Part shown: positions 50,001 through 61,000 of the stretch, in pieces
Layout of the letters: each line of letters opens with the position of its first letter
Position numbering within the stretch: the stretch's first letter is position 1
NCBI RefSeq assembly: GCF_022458985.1
Contig: NC_061786.1
Location: 24,048,974 to 24,112,973, forward strand
Source of the DNA: Mugil cephalus
Lineage: Eukaryota > Chordata > Actinopteri > Mugiliformes > Mugilidae
DNA: 64,000 nt
Direction of reading: 5' to 3'
Position numbers and translations under genes: made by a program
The notes under the pieces: model-generated
Seen by the model: only the letters and a program-made list of their open reading frames with translations
Told to the model about the DNA's origin: nothing
The model's database searches: none

Positions 50001-52407
50001 GAATGTGTCTGAAACCTGAGCTCCGGCTCACACTGCTGAGACCTGATAAACAGAACCAGCGTCACAGCAGCAGAACTCCAGGAAGTTCCTGAGCCTGTCC
50101 ATAAACCCAACAGCACTGGTTAATTAGTTAGTCAGGGATCCTGGACTCCTCTAGGGGTCCGACTGTTCTCATCATGTGCTCAGGTGAGTCCAGGTAAAAT
50201 ATCCCTGTGTGTTACAGGAAGTGTTCGTCTGGTCAGTGTGAGCTGTGGCAGTCAGAACGTCTGGGCCGTGGACAGCCGAGGAGTCGTTTACTTCAGAGTC
50301 GGAACTCAACCGCTGAACCCGAGCATGATGCTGCCGGCCTGGATCCACATAGAACCACCTGTACAGGTAACACTCACTGGTTCACATAGAACCACCTGTA
50401 CAGGTAACACTCACCTGGTCCACATAGAACCACCTGTAGAGGTAACACTCACTGGTCCAGAGAGAACCACCTGTACAGTTAACACTCACTGGTTCACATA
50501 GAACCACCTGTACAGGTAACACTCACTGGTCCAGAGAGAACCACCTGTACAGGTAACACTCACTGGTTCACATAGAACCACCTGTACAGGTAACACTCAC
50601 TGGTTCACATAGAACCACCTGTACAGGTAACACTCACTGGTTCACATAGAACCACCTGTACAGGTAACACTCACTGGTTCACATAGAACCACCTGTACAG
50701 GTAACACTCACTGGTCCACATAGAACCACCTGTACAGGTATCACTCACCTGGTCCACAGAGAACCACCTGTACAGGTAACACTCACTGGTTCACATAGAA
50801 CCACCTGTACAGGTAACACTCACTGGTTCACATAGAACCACCTGTACAGGTAACACTCACTGGTCCAGAGAGAACCACCTTGTACACAGGTAAACCCCCT
50901 ACTGGTTCACTCAGAAGAACCACCTGTACAGGTAACACTCACTGGTTCACATAGAACCACCTGTACAGGTAACACTCACTGGTCCAGAGAGAACCACCTG
51001 TACAGGTAACACTCACTGGTTCACATAGAACCACCTGTACAGGTAACACTCACTGGTTCACATAGAACCACCTGTACAGGTAACACTCACTGGTTCACAT
51101 AGAACCACCTGTACATGTATCACTCCTGGTCCACAGAGAACCACCTGTACAGGTAACACTTTCAGAACACCTTGGTTCACCTAATAGAACCACCTGTACA
51201 GTAACACTCACTGATCACATAGAACCACCTGTACAGGTAACACTCACTGGTCCACAGAGAACCACCTGTACAGGTATCACTCACTGGTTCACATAGAACC
51301 ACCTGTACAGGTAACACTCACCTGGTCCACATAGAACCACCTGTACAGTTAACACTCACTGGTTCACATAGAACCACCTGTACAGGTAACACTCACTGGT
51401 CCAGAGAGAACCACCTGTACAGGTAACACTCACTGGTTCACATAGAACCACCTGTACAGGTAACACTCACTGGTCCAGAGAGAACCACCTGTACAGGTAA
51501 CACTCACTGGTTCACATAGAACCACCTGTACAGGTAACACTCACTGGTCCAGAGAGAACCACCTGTACAGGTAACACTCACTGGTTCACATAGAACCACC
51601 TGTACAGGTACCACTCACCTGGTCCAACCAGGTAACTGGTGGATCTGGATACTGTATAGTGTGTTACCTGCACAGGTGACTGAGATGCCATGTCTCTCCA
51701 GCCAATAGGAGTGCAGCTGGTCAGTATTCAGACGAGTCCTAACGACCGTCTCCTCTGGGCGTTGGACAACAGAGGAAGTGTCTTCGTCAGGACCGGACTC
51801 AGTGATGAGATGCCCGTTGGGACGGACTGGGAATTAGTACCAGGTACTCACCTGTCTGGTTCATACCTGCCTGGTTCATACCTGCCTGGCCCTCACCTGT
51901 CTGGTGTCCTTGTGTCTTCAGGTCTGGCTGTCAGTCAACTGGTCCTGAGCTGTCGGACCGTCTGGGTTCGTTGTGTAAACGGAGACTTGGCTCGACGTTA
52001 CGGCGTCTCTGAGAGAAACGCTGCCGGAGACTATTGGAAGAAGATCCCTGGGAACGCCAACTGGTTTACTGGTAAGACCACGTCCCAGCGTGTCCCAGTG
52101 TGTCCCAGCGTGTCCCAGTGTTTCCCAGTGTGTCCCAGTGCGTCCCAGTGTTTCCCAGTGTGTCCCAGCGTGTCCCAGTGTGTCTCAGTGCGTCCCAGTG
52201 TGTCAGTATGTCTCGTGTCTCTCAGGTGTGTCTCACGTCTCTCTCCCTGTCTCTGCAGTTACGCCAGAGGACGAGTTGTGGGCGGTGACTCCTGTTGGTG
52301 GACTGTCCCGTCGACTGACTAAGCTCCTCCCACAGGCTCCCAGTAGACCCGCCCCCTCAGGGCCCGCCCTTGGAGGGGAGGAGGATGAAGAATGGGAACT
52401 CATCTGA
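41096..52407 (+). CDS. tecpr2: Tectonin beta-propeller repeat-containing protein 2
   Basis: Twenty-five exons: 41096-41176, 41877-42017, 42401-42529, 42750-42881, 42955-43112, 43478-43631, 43735-43887, 44279-44411, 44484-44689, 45532-46010, 46101-46320, 46408-46629, 47072-47139, 47218-47333, 47407-47580, 47681-47861, 48153-48294, 48375-48600, 48681-48770, 48849-48946, 49068-49203, 50218-50366, 51702-51843, 51922-52071, 52259-52407. Total 4029 nt, 1342 aa (human 1411), phases consistent. TECPR2 is a cytosolic scaffold that binds ATG8 proteins and supports COPII-dependent ER export and autophagy. Seen: N-terminal WD40 propeller (REFCPLYYLLNAIP, VAVGSSIGMLYLY), an acidic disordered middle, and C-terminal TECPR repeats (VWALDSRG-type motifs). 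The protein ends WELI, matching the C-terminal LIR (human WEVI). Confidence 0.96.
41177..41335 (+). repeat. Donor-anchored minisatellite, tecpr2 intron 1
   Basis: Starts at intron base +1: the donor-containing word GTACTGACCCCTGAAACC recurs as ATACTGACCCC and GTCCTGACCCC with CTAGACCAGG spacers. Confidence 0.88.
41375..41665 (+). repeat. Dispersed repeat family C, copy 2
   Basis: Partner of 39435-39740, in tecpr2 intron 1. Confidence 0.75.
42057..42315 (+). repeat. Dispersed repeat family A, copy 2
   Basis: Partner of 3305-3580, in tecpr2 intron 2. It begins CCCTTCATGGGTCC directly after TTAA (42053-42056), a piggyBac-type target site; no matching right end was found. Confidence 0.7.
42545..42735 (+). 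repeat. Minisatellite, tecpr2 intron 3
   Basis: ACCTGTCTCTA and ACCTGTCTGTCTC words repeated, beginning about 15 nt after the donor at 42530. Confidence 0.85.
43125..43432 (+). repeat. Minisatellite, tecpr2 intron 5
   Basis: About sixteen copies of a unit like GACAGGATGCAACCTG, period about 18-19 bp, beginning about 13 nt after the donor at 43113. Confidence 0.9.
43905..44258 (+). repeat. Minisatellite, tecpr2 intron 7
   Basis: GGCTAATAA and GGCTAACAA words, period 10-22 bp, starting about 18 nt inside the intron and filling most of it. Confidence 0.85.
44829..45404 (+). mobile_element. Complete piggyBac-like MITE in tecpr2 intron 9
   Basis: A 576-bp element with perfect 12-bp terminal inverted repeats CCCTCTGGAGTC (44829-44840) and GACTCCAGAGGG (45393-45404), flanked on both sides by TTAA (44825-44828, 45405-45408). 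TTAA duplication plus CCC-starting ends is the signature of piggyBac-type transposition. No transposase frame, so it is non-autonomous. A truncated relative is in sec23a intron 7. Confidence 0.88.
46615..47035 (+). repeat. Donor-containing minisatellite, tecpr2 intron 12
   Basis: The exon end and donor CCTAACCAG/GTGAGACAG are repeated about ten times as CCTGACCAGGTGAGACAG with variable GACAGACAGACA spacers (period about 40-50 bp). Each copy therefore holds a full donor consensus. Confidence 0.92.
47862..48140 (+). repeat. Donor-anchored minisatellite, tecpr2 intron 16
   Basis: From intron base +1, GTACTACCTGTCCTCACC and CTGTCCTCACCTGT units fill almost the whole 291-nt intron. Confidence 0.9.
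48970..49022 (+). repeat. GGTCCTGGTCCA minisatellite, tecpr2 intron 20
   Basis: Six-base GGTCCT and GGTCCA words repeat across most of the intron. A similar pure GGTCCT run lies at 49825-49872 in intron 21. Confidence 0.85.
50344..51630 (+). repeat. Large donor-containing minisatellite, tecpr2 exon 22 / intron 22
   Basis: The exon's last 20 or so bases plus the donor (CCACCTGTACAG/GTAACACTC) are the founding unit of a 37-bp tandem array running through about 1.26 kb of intron, roughly 34 copies by length. Nearly every copy keeps CAG/GTAACA intact. Confidence 0.95.
52078..52215 (+). repeat. Minisatellite, tecpr2 intron 24
   Basis: GTCCCAGTGT and GTCCCAGCGT ten-base words starting about 10 nt after the donor at 52072. 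Confidence 0.88.
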
Positions 52408-54680
52408 CATCACTCTGTCGCCTGATTGGTCAGATCTGGACTCACCTGAGAGGATGCTGTGATGTCACAGTGACAACACTTCCTGTTTACTAACTTCAGA
52501 CAGGAAGTGGGCTGAGTGATGTCACAGCTGAGGCGACACTAAGTGGACAGGTGACTCATGAGGAGCCCAGGTGGCTGCTGGGAAATGGACTTTTATTAGT
52601 TTTATTGCTGTTGTCACAGGAAGCACTTTAACCCGGACTGAGACTGGTTCTGCTGATCCAGGACTGGTCCACCAGTCAGAACTAATCAGAGGAGACTCGC
52701 TCCACCTGGTTCTGATTGGTTCTGACTGCGGACCAGCTTCAAACTAACTGGGATGTTAAAGGGACAGACCACTTTCTTCTTCTGTGGTGTTTCTTCTTCT
52801 GTGAGTTTTAATGTTCCTGAGGAGACTCTGGGACCAAACCGGACTGAAAATGATCCGACAGAACCGACGCTAACCGCTTGTCTGTAGCTTGGTTACCATT
52901 GAAACACACAAGGAGCTTCGGCCCCTGGACCTGAGGCATGAACATGTGTAAAATATCAAATCTATCAAACACAAGAGATCCTTCTGAACAAGACCTGGAC
53001 CTGGTGGACCTGATGTTTGGTTGGTGATTTGGATTGATGGACGGATGGATGGATGGATGATGGATGGATGGATGGATGGATGGATGGATGGATTGTTGAT
53101 TGATGGTTAATTGGATGGATGGATGGATGGATGGATGGATGGTTGATGGATGGATGGATGGATGGATGGATGGATGGATGGATGGATGGATGGATGGATG
53201 GATGGTGTTGTTGGTGGATGGAGGATGGATGGATGGTGATGGATGGATGGATGGTTGGTGGGATGGATAGGATGGATGATGGAGGGATGGTTGATTGATG
53301 GATGGATGGATGGATGAGATTGTGGTTGTTGATTATTGGTTATGGTTTGGATGGATGGTGGATGGTTGTGGATGGTTTGACGGAGGAACGTCTTCATATG
53401 TGCCTATTGCAGGTGATGCTGTGGATGGATGGATGGATGGTTGATGGATGGATGGATGGATGGATGGTGGATGGATGGATGGATGGATGGATGGATGGAT
53501 GGATGGATGGATGGATGGATGGTTGATGGATGGATGGATGGATGGATGGATTGTGGTTGGTTGGTTGGTTGGATGGAGGATGGATGGATGGTGGATGGAT
53601 GGTGGATGGAAGGATGGATGGATGGATGGATGGATGGATGGATGGATGGATGGTGGTTGGTTGATTGATGGTTAATTGGATGGATGGATGGTGGATGGTT
53701 GATGGATGGATGGATGGATGGATGGATGGATGGATGGATGGATGGATTGTTGATTGATGGTTAATTGGATGGATGGATGGTTGGATGGATGGATGGTTGA
53801 TGGATGGATGGATGGATGGATGGATGGATGGATGGAAGGTTGGTGGATGGATGGATGGATGGATGGATGGATGGATGGATTGTGGTTGGTTGATGGATGG
53901 ATGGATGGATGGATGGATGGATGGATGGATGGATGGATGGATGGATTGTGGTTGGTTGACGGAGGACACGTCCTTCAAACTGTGCCTAGTTGTCAGGTGA
54001 TCTGTGGTGATGTCACCCTGCTGTCAGCTGATTGGTTGAATGTTTGACCAGTAACATTCAGTGTAAACTCACCTGTCTAATTCATTAACTTAATAAACAT
54101 GTTGATTGATCGGGTTCTCGGGACCTAGAAGTAGTTATTTGGTTCTGGGTTCAGGGCCCAGTGGAACCTTTATTAGGTTGATGTGTTGACAAGTAGATAG
54201 AACCAGTGTCTCAGAGCTTCTTTTTCTGTTTTATAGTTTCCTTGTTTCTTTGACTCATGCTGGATCAATCCAAACACCATCAATAATATGACTGATTGTA
54301 ATTCAGCTCAGAGAGATTCAGGACCCTGATCCTAACCCTGATCAGAACCTGGCCCTGGTGCTGGTCCTGTCAGCTGATGTCTCACCTGTTGGTCCAGGTG
54401 TTCATGGGTTCAGGTTGGTGAATCGTGGTTGAACACAGACTCAGGACTCAGCCTCAGTTTAATCGTTTATTGACATGGAAACAGGACGTCAGAGGTCATT
54501 AAACATTTCTCACATTCAGCTCAGAAACTGGATCTGATCAATAAAACTGATCAGACGTGTTTCCTCCATGTTTGAGTCCAGTGATCAGGTTCATTTAAAG
54601 TCTATTTACAGGTTATTTACAGGGTCAGGAAACCGTCCAATCACAGCAGCATGCAGCCGTTTCCCTGGTAACAGATGATG
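52408..54680. other. tecpr2 3' region and ankrd9 3' UTR
   Basis: Holds the tecpr2 3' UTR (no clear signal before the TGGA array; AATAAA at 54092-54097), the array, and the ankrd9 3' UTR with its signal on the minus strand at 54466-54471. No further gene seen. Confidence 0.55.
53036..53955. repeat. (TGGA)n array
   Basis: About 0.9 kb of TGGA with interspersed TTGG, TGGTGG and TTGATTGATGG variants. A non-repeat island at 53375-53425 resembles the sequence just after the array (53955-54005), so the array and flank may have been duplicated. Confidence 0.95.
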
Positions 54681-55496
54681 CTACTGCCAGCTGTGCGGCT
54701 GCAGGAAGTCAGGCAGCATGCTGATCCGGTCCGGTCCACACCGGGCCAGACACCGGAGCGCCTGCAGCAGGAGGGGGGGCGGGGCCAGGCCGCACAGCCA
54801 CATGAAGACTTCCTTTCCCAGCAGGCTTTGCCAACGCTGCGGCTCGTCCTGCAGGTGGCGTAGCAGCGGCGTTTCAGGCAGGAAGAGCAGCAGGAAGTCG
54901 AGGCAGCGCTGTGCGTGGCGGCGCTCGGACTCGTCGCAGGAGGCGAGTCGCTGCAGCGCGGCGTCCAGGCCGTGGGCCCGCGCCCCTCGGGCAAGCAGCA
55001 GCAGCAGACAGTCAGGACGCGACAGCTCCACCGCCAGCTGCACCGCCGTCTTCCCCGCGTCCGCCGTGTGGCCGCAGCCGCCGCAGCTGTCCAGGTATTC
55101 ACCACCTGTGTCCTTCAGAGACTCCACCATCATGGCCAGGATCTCCACGCGGCCGTAGCGCACCGCCATGTTCAGGTGCGGCGCCCCGCTGCCCCGGCAG
55201 CAGCAGAAGCTGCAGCGCGGCGCTTTGAGCACGCTCAGCGAGAACCTGTCCAGCAGGTAGCGGGCGTAATCCCGGTGGTCGTGGACCAGCGCGTACAGCA
55301 GCGCCTCCGACGGCAGGAAGGCTCGGGGGTGTCCGTCCTCCCAGCAGAAGACCTCCATGCTACGCATGTCCTCCAGCAGCCAGACGGGAAGCTGCTCCCG
55401 CACAGAGCAGTAGAAGGAGAAAGCCGTCCGCTCGCACTCCCGCTGGGACGGGGATGAGGACAAGTAGTCCAGCTGAGAGGACAGCAGCCACGGCAT
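54681..55496 (-). CDS. ankrd9: Ankyrin repeat domain-containing protein 9
   Basis: Single coding exon, 271 aa, minus strand. The start is chosen at MPW (family start, as in human) just after an acceptor CCCCCAG on the minus strand near 55507. The frame is open further upstream only because it runs through a repeat. Conserved blocks: FSFYCSVREQLPVWLLEDMRSME, here with FYxxVR and LPVWLLEDMR, then SEALLYALVHDH, LNMAVRYGRVEIL and LAVELSRPDCLLLL from the ankyrin repeats, and WQSLLGKEVFMWL near the C terminus. ANKRD9 is a cullin-RING ubiquitin ligase substrate receptor linked to IMPDH2 and nucleotide metabolism. Lies head to head with rcor1 and tail to tail with tecpr2. Confidence 0.93.
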   Translation of the reverse strand: MPWLLSSQLDYLSSSPSQRECERTAFSFYCSVREQLPVWLLEDMRSMEVFCWEDGHPRAFLPSEALLYALVHDHRDYARYLLDRFSLSVLKAPRCSFCCCRGSGAPHLNMAVRYGRVEILAMMVESLKDTGGEYLDSCGGCGHTADAGKTAVQLAVELSRPDCLLLLLARGARAHGLDAALQRLASCDESERRHAQRCLDFLLLFLPETPLLRHLQDEPQRWQSLLGKEVFMWLCGLAPPPLLLQALRCLARCGPDRISMLPDFLQPHSWQ

Positions 55497-55509
55497 CGCT
55501 GCACTGGGG

Positions 55510-55710
55510 GACACCTGGGACCGGTCTGGACCTGCTGGGACCTGCTGGGACCTGCTGGGACCGGTCTGGACCTGCTGGGACCTGCTGGGACCTGCTGGGA
55601 CCTGCTGGGACCGGTCTGGACCTGCTGGGACCTGCTGGGACCTGCTGGGACCTGCTGGGACCTGCTGGGACCGGTCTGGACCTGCTGGGACCTGCTGGGA
55701 CCTGCCTGGC
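55510..55710 (-). repeat. Minisatellite in ankrd9 5' UTR intron
   Basis: GGACCTGCTG (plus strand) ten-base units with interspersed GGACCGGTCT. On the ankrd9 strand it reads CAGGTCCCAG, a run of donor-like CAG/GT words next to the likely 5' UTR exon end (AAGGCCAG). Confidence 0.88.
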
Positions 55711-57479
55711 CTTGAGTGAGGCTTCCTGAAAATAAAAAAAAACGTTCTGAATCTTCCTGGGACTCGACCAAACCTGAAACGCTCGTCCTGTGGATCTGCT
55801 CCCTGTTCAGCAGAGTCTCTGACTCTCAAACCTCCGTCCTCAGCTCCTCCAGACTTTTATAGCAACTCTCCTCCCCTTCCTCCCCCTCTGTCCCCCTGCC
55901 TTCATCTCCATGTGTGGATGTTTGTGTTGGAGGCCGGGCCGTGGGGGGCGGAGGGGGTCGAGTGTCTCACATAGTGAACATAGTGGCCTTGAAACGATGA
56001 CGAAAGTAAACAGCAACAGAAACTCAGCAGAGACTTCATCAATAACACAGATCAGCTGACCTCTCCTCACAACAACACAGATCAGCTGATCAGTCTCAGC
56101 AGCTTTTGATTCTAGACAAAAACCCAGAAGTAAGAAAATGAAATCACAACGTGACTTTCTAACCAATAACAAATGTATTTGTTATTTGAAAAAAAAAAAA
56201 GTGTGAGAAAAGCAAGGTCCAAATATCTGAGGAAGAGTCAGATGATCCGTTTAAATCCTGCTGAGGAGCGCCTCCTGTTGGTGACTCGTGGTAACTACAC
56301 ACAGTTCATATCAATCACAGAAAAGGGGCGGGGTCTGCAGCGGCCATATAAACCACACCCCCATTTAAATTCACAAATCATTTTAAAAAGGCCCTGATTC
56401 CCCCTGTGTACAATCAGGACATTAAAACAAAAGGATGTGAGCACAGTGGAGAAAGAACTCACTGAAGGGGAAGTTGTCTGTATTTAAATCAGCCACAGAT
56501 TTAAACGAGTGAACAGTTCAGCTACGTCTCCACTTTGCTCCCAAACATCAACAACAAACTTTGATTTACAGCACATCCTTAATAATTCTTGAGTGACAAG
56601 AAATCACGGAGATGTATATTCACACTGGATTAGTTTTATCTCAGAACTTCTGTGTTAGCAGAGTTATTTACAGACGCCCTCTGACATTATCACATGGTAC
56701 CGGAGGTCCCAGATGTGTGAGTCAATGACGTGGGATCAGAAAAGAACAAGAACTTGAGAAAGAAGAGGTTCGATATCGAGGTGGATCTGAAGCGTCCCCC
56801 CCCCCCCACACACACACACACAGTTTCCCAGCATCACCTCTAGGTGTCGCCAAAGGTCCAACGTGTGTAGATACGCGCGTATGCATGAAGTCTGGTGACG
56901 CACCGCACATTTCCACGTCATTTCCACGTCATTTCACTCTTGATACATCTGAATTTTGCCATGAAAAAGACAAAAGACAAAAACAAAAAAACGCACGCAA
57001 CATTTTTGAGCGCGCGCACCCTTTGTACATGAGGCCCCAGAACTGGTTTTGAAGCAGGACGGAAACATGCTGGTTCAACGAGGAGGACGCCTCTAGTGAA
57101 CAATACTGGAACTGCAGGATCTTAAGTGAGTTGTAGCTGGTATAGCTAGTGAGTTAGCATCTAACGAGGAGGTGTCACTGAAGACATACATACAGAAGTA
57201 ATTAATAATAATATTATTATCATGATGATTTACGAGGTATCCAGGTCATCTTGAACTGGACTTCTATAAAGTTTCTTTATTTTTACTTATTTTACACATA
57301 ATATATATTATATATTTGTTATAAACATTTTTATATTTAATGATGGCGCCCTCTGCTGGTCAGCTGCCGCTGCTGTGATTTTTTTCTTCTTGTAACAGAT
57401 TTCTTAATTAAATATTTTATTTCTAATTCAGTCATCTGGTCCCGGTCGGGTCTTTAATCGGAGTACTTTAATCAAATGC
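55711..57479. other. Divergent interval between ankrd9 and rcor1
   Basis: Contains the probable ankrd9 5' UTR and promoter (about 55711-55860), then AT-rich non-coding DNA with a short C-run and CA-repeat at 56797-56821. No exon found. Confidence 0.55.
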
Positions 57480-58036
57480 GCCATCTGAACGGGTAAGGTG
57501 CGCTTCGTGATCCGGTTCCGCTCCGGTTCCTCTCCGGTTGACCTGTGATGGCAACAGAGATCGGTTCCTCCTCCCGGATCTGTTCCTCCTCCCTCTCCGC
57601 TCTCTGATCGCCCTCATTCAGCCTGACTCGGTGGTTCGGCCTGTGTTCGGCTCTGAGTCGGACTCCCGGTGTCGGTCCGGTTCTGGCTAGTTTGTTCTGG
57701 TTCTGGATGTTTGTTCCGGAACTTTTCCCACTCGGAGCCTCGTTAGCAGCTAGCCTTAGCTGTTAGCTGCGGAGCCTCGTTAGCTGTTAGCTGCGGAGCC
57801 TCGTTAGCAGCTAACGGCGGAGCCTCGTTAGATGCTAGCTGTGGCTAAAGAGTCTTCGGTGCGAACTTTGGACCCAGATTTTCTGTTTCACACCGAACCG
57901 TCCCGCTGCTGCCCCGGCCCGAACTCTGAGTCCAGCTCCGGTTCGGGTCCGTTTGCAGACAGGGAAGTTAACAGGCTAACAGTTAGCCTAAGATAGCAGC
58001 TAGCGATTAGCCGGAACTGCTAACTCCGTCCTCCCG
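57480..58036 (+). promoter_or_regulatory. rcor1: rcor1 CpG-rich promoter and 5' UTR
   Basis: CpG content rises sharply here (CCGGTTCCGCTCCGGTTCC and similar), consistent with a CpG-island promoter without TATA. A 26-36-bp repeat with GTTAGCTGCGGAGCCTCG occurs about three times at 57735-57835. Confidence 0.6.
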
Positions 58037-61000
58037 ATGCCGGCGATGCTGGAGAGGAACCCGGAGGCTCCGGGGAAGAGGAGAGGGCGGGCTCCGACAG
58101 GCAGCGGACCCGGAGCCACAGCGAACCCCGGCGGGAAGAACCTGTCCGGTAATGGAACTAGCACCAACAGCTGTTGGGAGGAAGGAAGTTCAGGGTCCAG
58201 CAGCGACGAGGAGCATGGTGGGTAGTCTCGGTCTCAGCAGCACAGCCGTGGACCGCCTGAAACCAGAGTTCTGGATTCGGTTCTGAAGTGTGTCTGTGTG
58301 CAGGTGGAGGAGGGATGCGGGTCGGACCGCAGTACCAGGCCGTGGTTCCGGACTTTGACCCAGGTAAGACTAAAACGGGGCTCGGTAGCCTAGGGCCGGT
58401 GATAGCCTCGAACAGCACAAGCCCTAAAGTTCCTGCTACTGGTTCCTGGTCCACCTGAGCCTCTGATTTCGGTTCTGGTCGTGTTCATGACGTGTCTAGG
58501 GTATTTGGGTTGTGGAACTGGTTCTGGTTCTGATCCACATGTTACAGTCTGTACACTGATCATGGGGTGGCCAGAACATTAGGAACCCCTTAAAGTCCAG
58601 CATCACAGTGCACTGAGACGTTAAGTTCCCTGGGTCCAGACCTGCAGTCCTGTGATGGCGGACATGTTGGATCAGGTGACCTGAACCTCCTAAAACCTGA
58701 CTCCTACCCCCCTGGCCACTTCATTAGGTACACTAGTGTGAACACATTCAGCTTTAGTTTCTAAAAACTGAAGAAGTTGGTTCATCTGAGTCTGTATTTA
58801 AGCTGTTACGTTGTTGTCGGTGGCTAAATAACAGAAACACTTTAGGGTTTAGTTGAATTATTTTAACAGAACTAGCGTTTAAAAAGTCATCTGGACTAGT
58901 AGAGTCCAGAGGAGACGTCCCGGTCCATGTCCTCTGTCCTCTGTCCTCTGTCCTCATGAACAGGTTTGTGTTGGTTCCCTAATGTAATGATCCATTCACT
59001 TCTCTGTTCTTTGACTTTCAGGAGCCTTTAAAATATGTCTCTGACTGCTTTTCAAATCTGTTGGTTCAGTCAATCACAGGTTTTTATTTACTTTTTTAGA
59101 TACTATTAAATAGTTTGGCTTGATTGATTAATTGCTCATCTCTGTTTCCAGATGTGGCCCAGGCGGCTCAGCTCAGAGACAATCTGGGGATGTTGGTTTG
59201 GATCCCGAGCAGCTGCCTGAACCAGACTCAGTGTAAGAACTGGTAGCTGTTAGCCATTAGCTGAAAGCTGCTAATTGTTAACTGTTAGCTGTTAGTCATT
59301 AGCTGTTAGTCGTTAGCTGATAGCTGTTAGCTGTTAGATGATAGCTGTTAGTCGTTAGCTGTTAGCTGTTAGCTGATAGCTGTTGGTTGTTAGATGTTAG
59401 CTGATAGCTGTTAGTCGTTAGCTGATAGTTGTTAGTTGTTAGCTGGTAGCTGTAAGTCGTTAGCTGTTAGTCGTTAGCTGTTAGCTGATAGCTGTTAGAT
59501 GTTAGCTGATAGCTGTTAGTCGTTAGCTGGTAGCTGTTAGTTGTTAGATGATAGCTGTTAGTCGTTAGCTGATAGCTGTTAGTTGTTAGATGTTAGCTGA
59601 TAGCTGTTAGTCGTTAGCTGGTAGTTGTTAGTTGTTAGCTGGTAGTCGTTAGCTGGTAACTGTGGGCTGTTAGCTGGTAGCTGTTAGTCGTTAGCTGGTA
59701 GCTGTTAGTCGTTAGCTGATAGTTGTTAGCTGGTAGCTGTTAGCTGATAGCTGTTAGTCGTTAGCTGATAGTTGTTAGTTGTTAGATGATAGCTGTTAGT
59801 TGTTAGATGTTAGCTGATAGCTGGTAGCTGTTAGACGTTAGCTGATAGCTGTTAGTCGTTAGCTGTTAGTCGTTAGCTGATAGTTGTTAGATGTTAGCTG
59901 TTAGTTGTTAGCTGATAGCTGTTAGTCGTTAGCTGTTAGCTGTTAGTCGTTAGCTGTTAGTCGTTAGCTGATAGTTGTTAGTTGTTAGCTGGTAGCTGTT
60001 AGTTGTTAGCTGATAGCCATTAGTCGTTAGCTGATAGCTGTTATACGTTAGCTGGTAGCTGTTAGCTGATAGCCATTAGCTGTTAGCTCTGACTAACTTG
60101 ACTTCTCTGTTTTAGTGGATGAGTACATCGCTATCGCCAAAGAGAAACACGGCTACAACATGGAGCAGGTAAATGTCCACAACTGGACAACACCTGTCTC
60201 TCTACCTGTTTCTCTTCCTGTTCCTACCTGTCTGTCTCCCTGCCTCTACCTGTCCCTACCTGTCTGTCTTCCTGCCCCTACCTGTCCCTACCTGTCTGTC
60301 TCCCTGTCCCTATTTGTCCCTATCTGCCCCTACCTGTCCCTACCTGTCTGTCTCCCTGTCCCTACCTGTCCCTACCTGTCTGTCTCCTTGCCCCTACCTG
60401 TCCCTACCTGTCTGTCTCCCTGTCCCTATTTGTCCCTATCTGCCCCTACCTGTCTGTCTCCCTGTCTGTCTCCCTGTCCCTACCTGTCTGTCTCCCTGTC
60501 CCTACCTGTCTGTCTCCCTGTCCCTATTTGTCCCTACCTGTCTGTCTCCCTGCCTCTACCTGTCCCTACCTGTTTCTCTTCCTGTTTCTCTTCCTGTCCC
60601 TACCTGTCTGTCTCCCTGTCCCTATTTGTCCCTATCTGCCTCTACCTGTCCCTATTTGTCCCTATCTGCCCCTACCTGTCCCTACCTGTCTGTCTCCCTG
60701 TCCCTACCTGTCCCTACCTGTCTGTCTCCCTGCCCCTACCTGTCTGTCTCCCTGTCCCTATTTGTCCCTATCTGCCTCTACCTGTCCCTACCTGTTCCTA
60801 CCTGTCTGTCTCCCTGACCCTACCTGTCCCTACCTGTCTGTCTCCCTGCCCCTACCTGTCCCTACCTGTCTGTCTCCCTGTCCCTACCTGTTCCTACCTG
60901 TCTGTCTCCCTGCCCCTACCTGTCCCTACCTGTCTGTCTCCCTGTCCCTACCTGTCTGTCTCCTTGCCCCTACCTGTCCCTACCTGTCTGTCTCCCTGTC

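Noticed and set aside
50344-51630. Regular 37-bp repeats reminiscent of a CRISPR array
   Set aside because: Units are contiguous without unique spacers, lie in an intron of a vertebrate gene, and derive from the exon junction.
53394-53978. A 194-codon His-Pro-Ser-Ile repeat frame and matching Met-Asp-Gly-Trp frames on the other strand
   Set aside because: Pure translation of the TGGA microsatellite; no start context, splice signal or codon bias.
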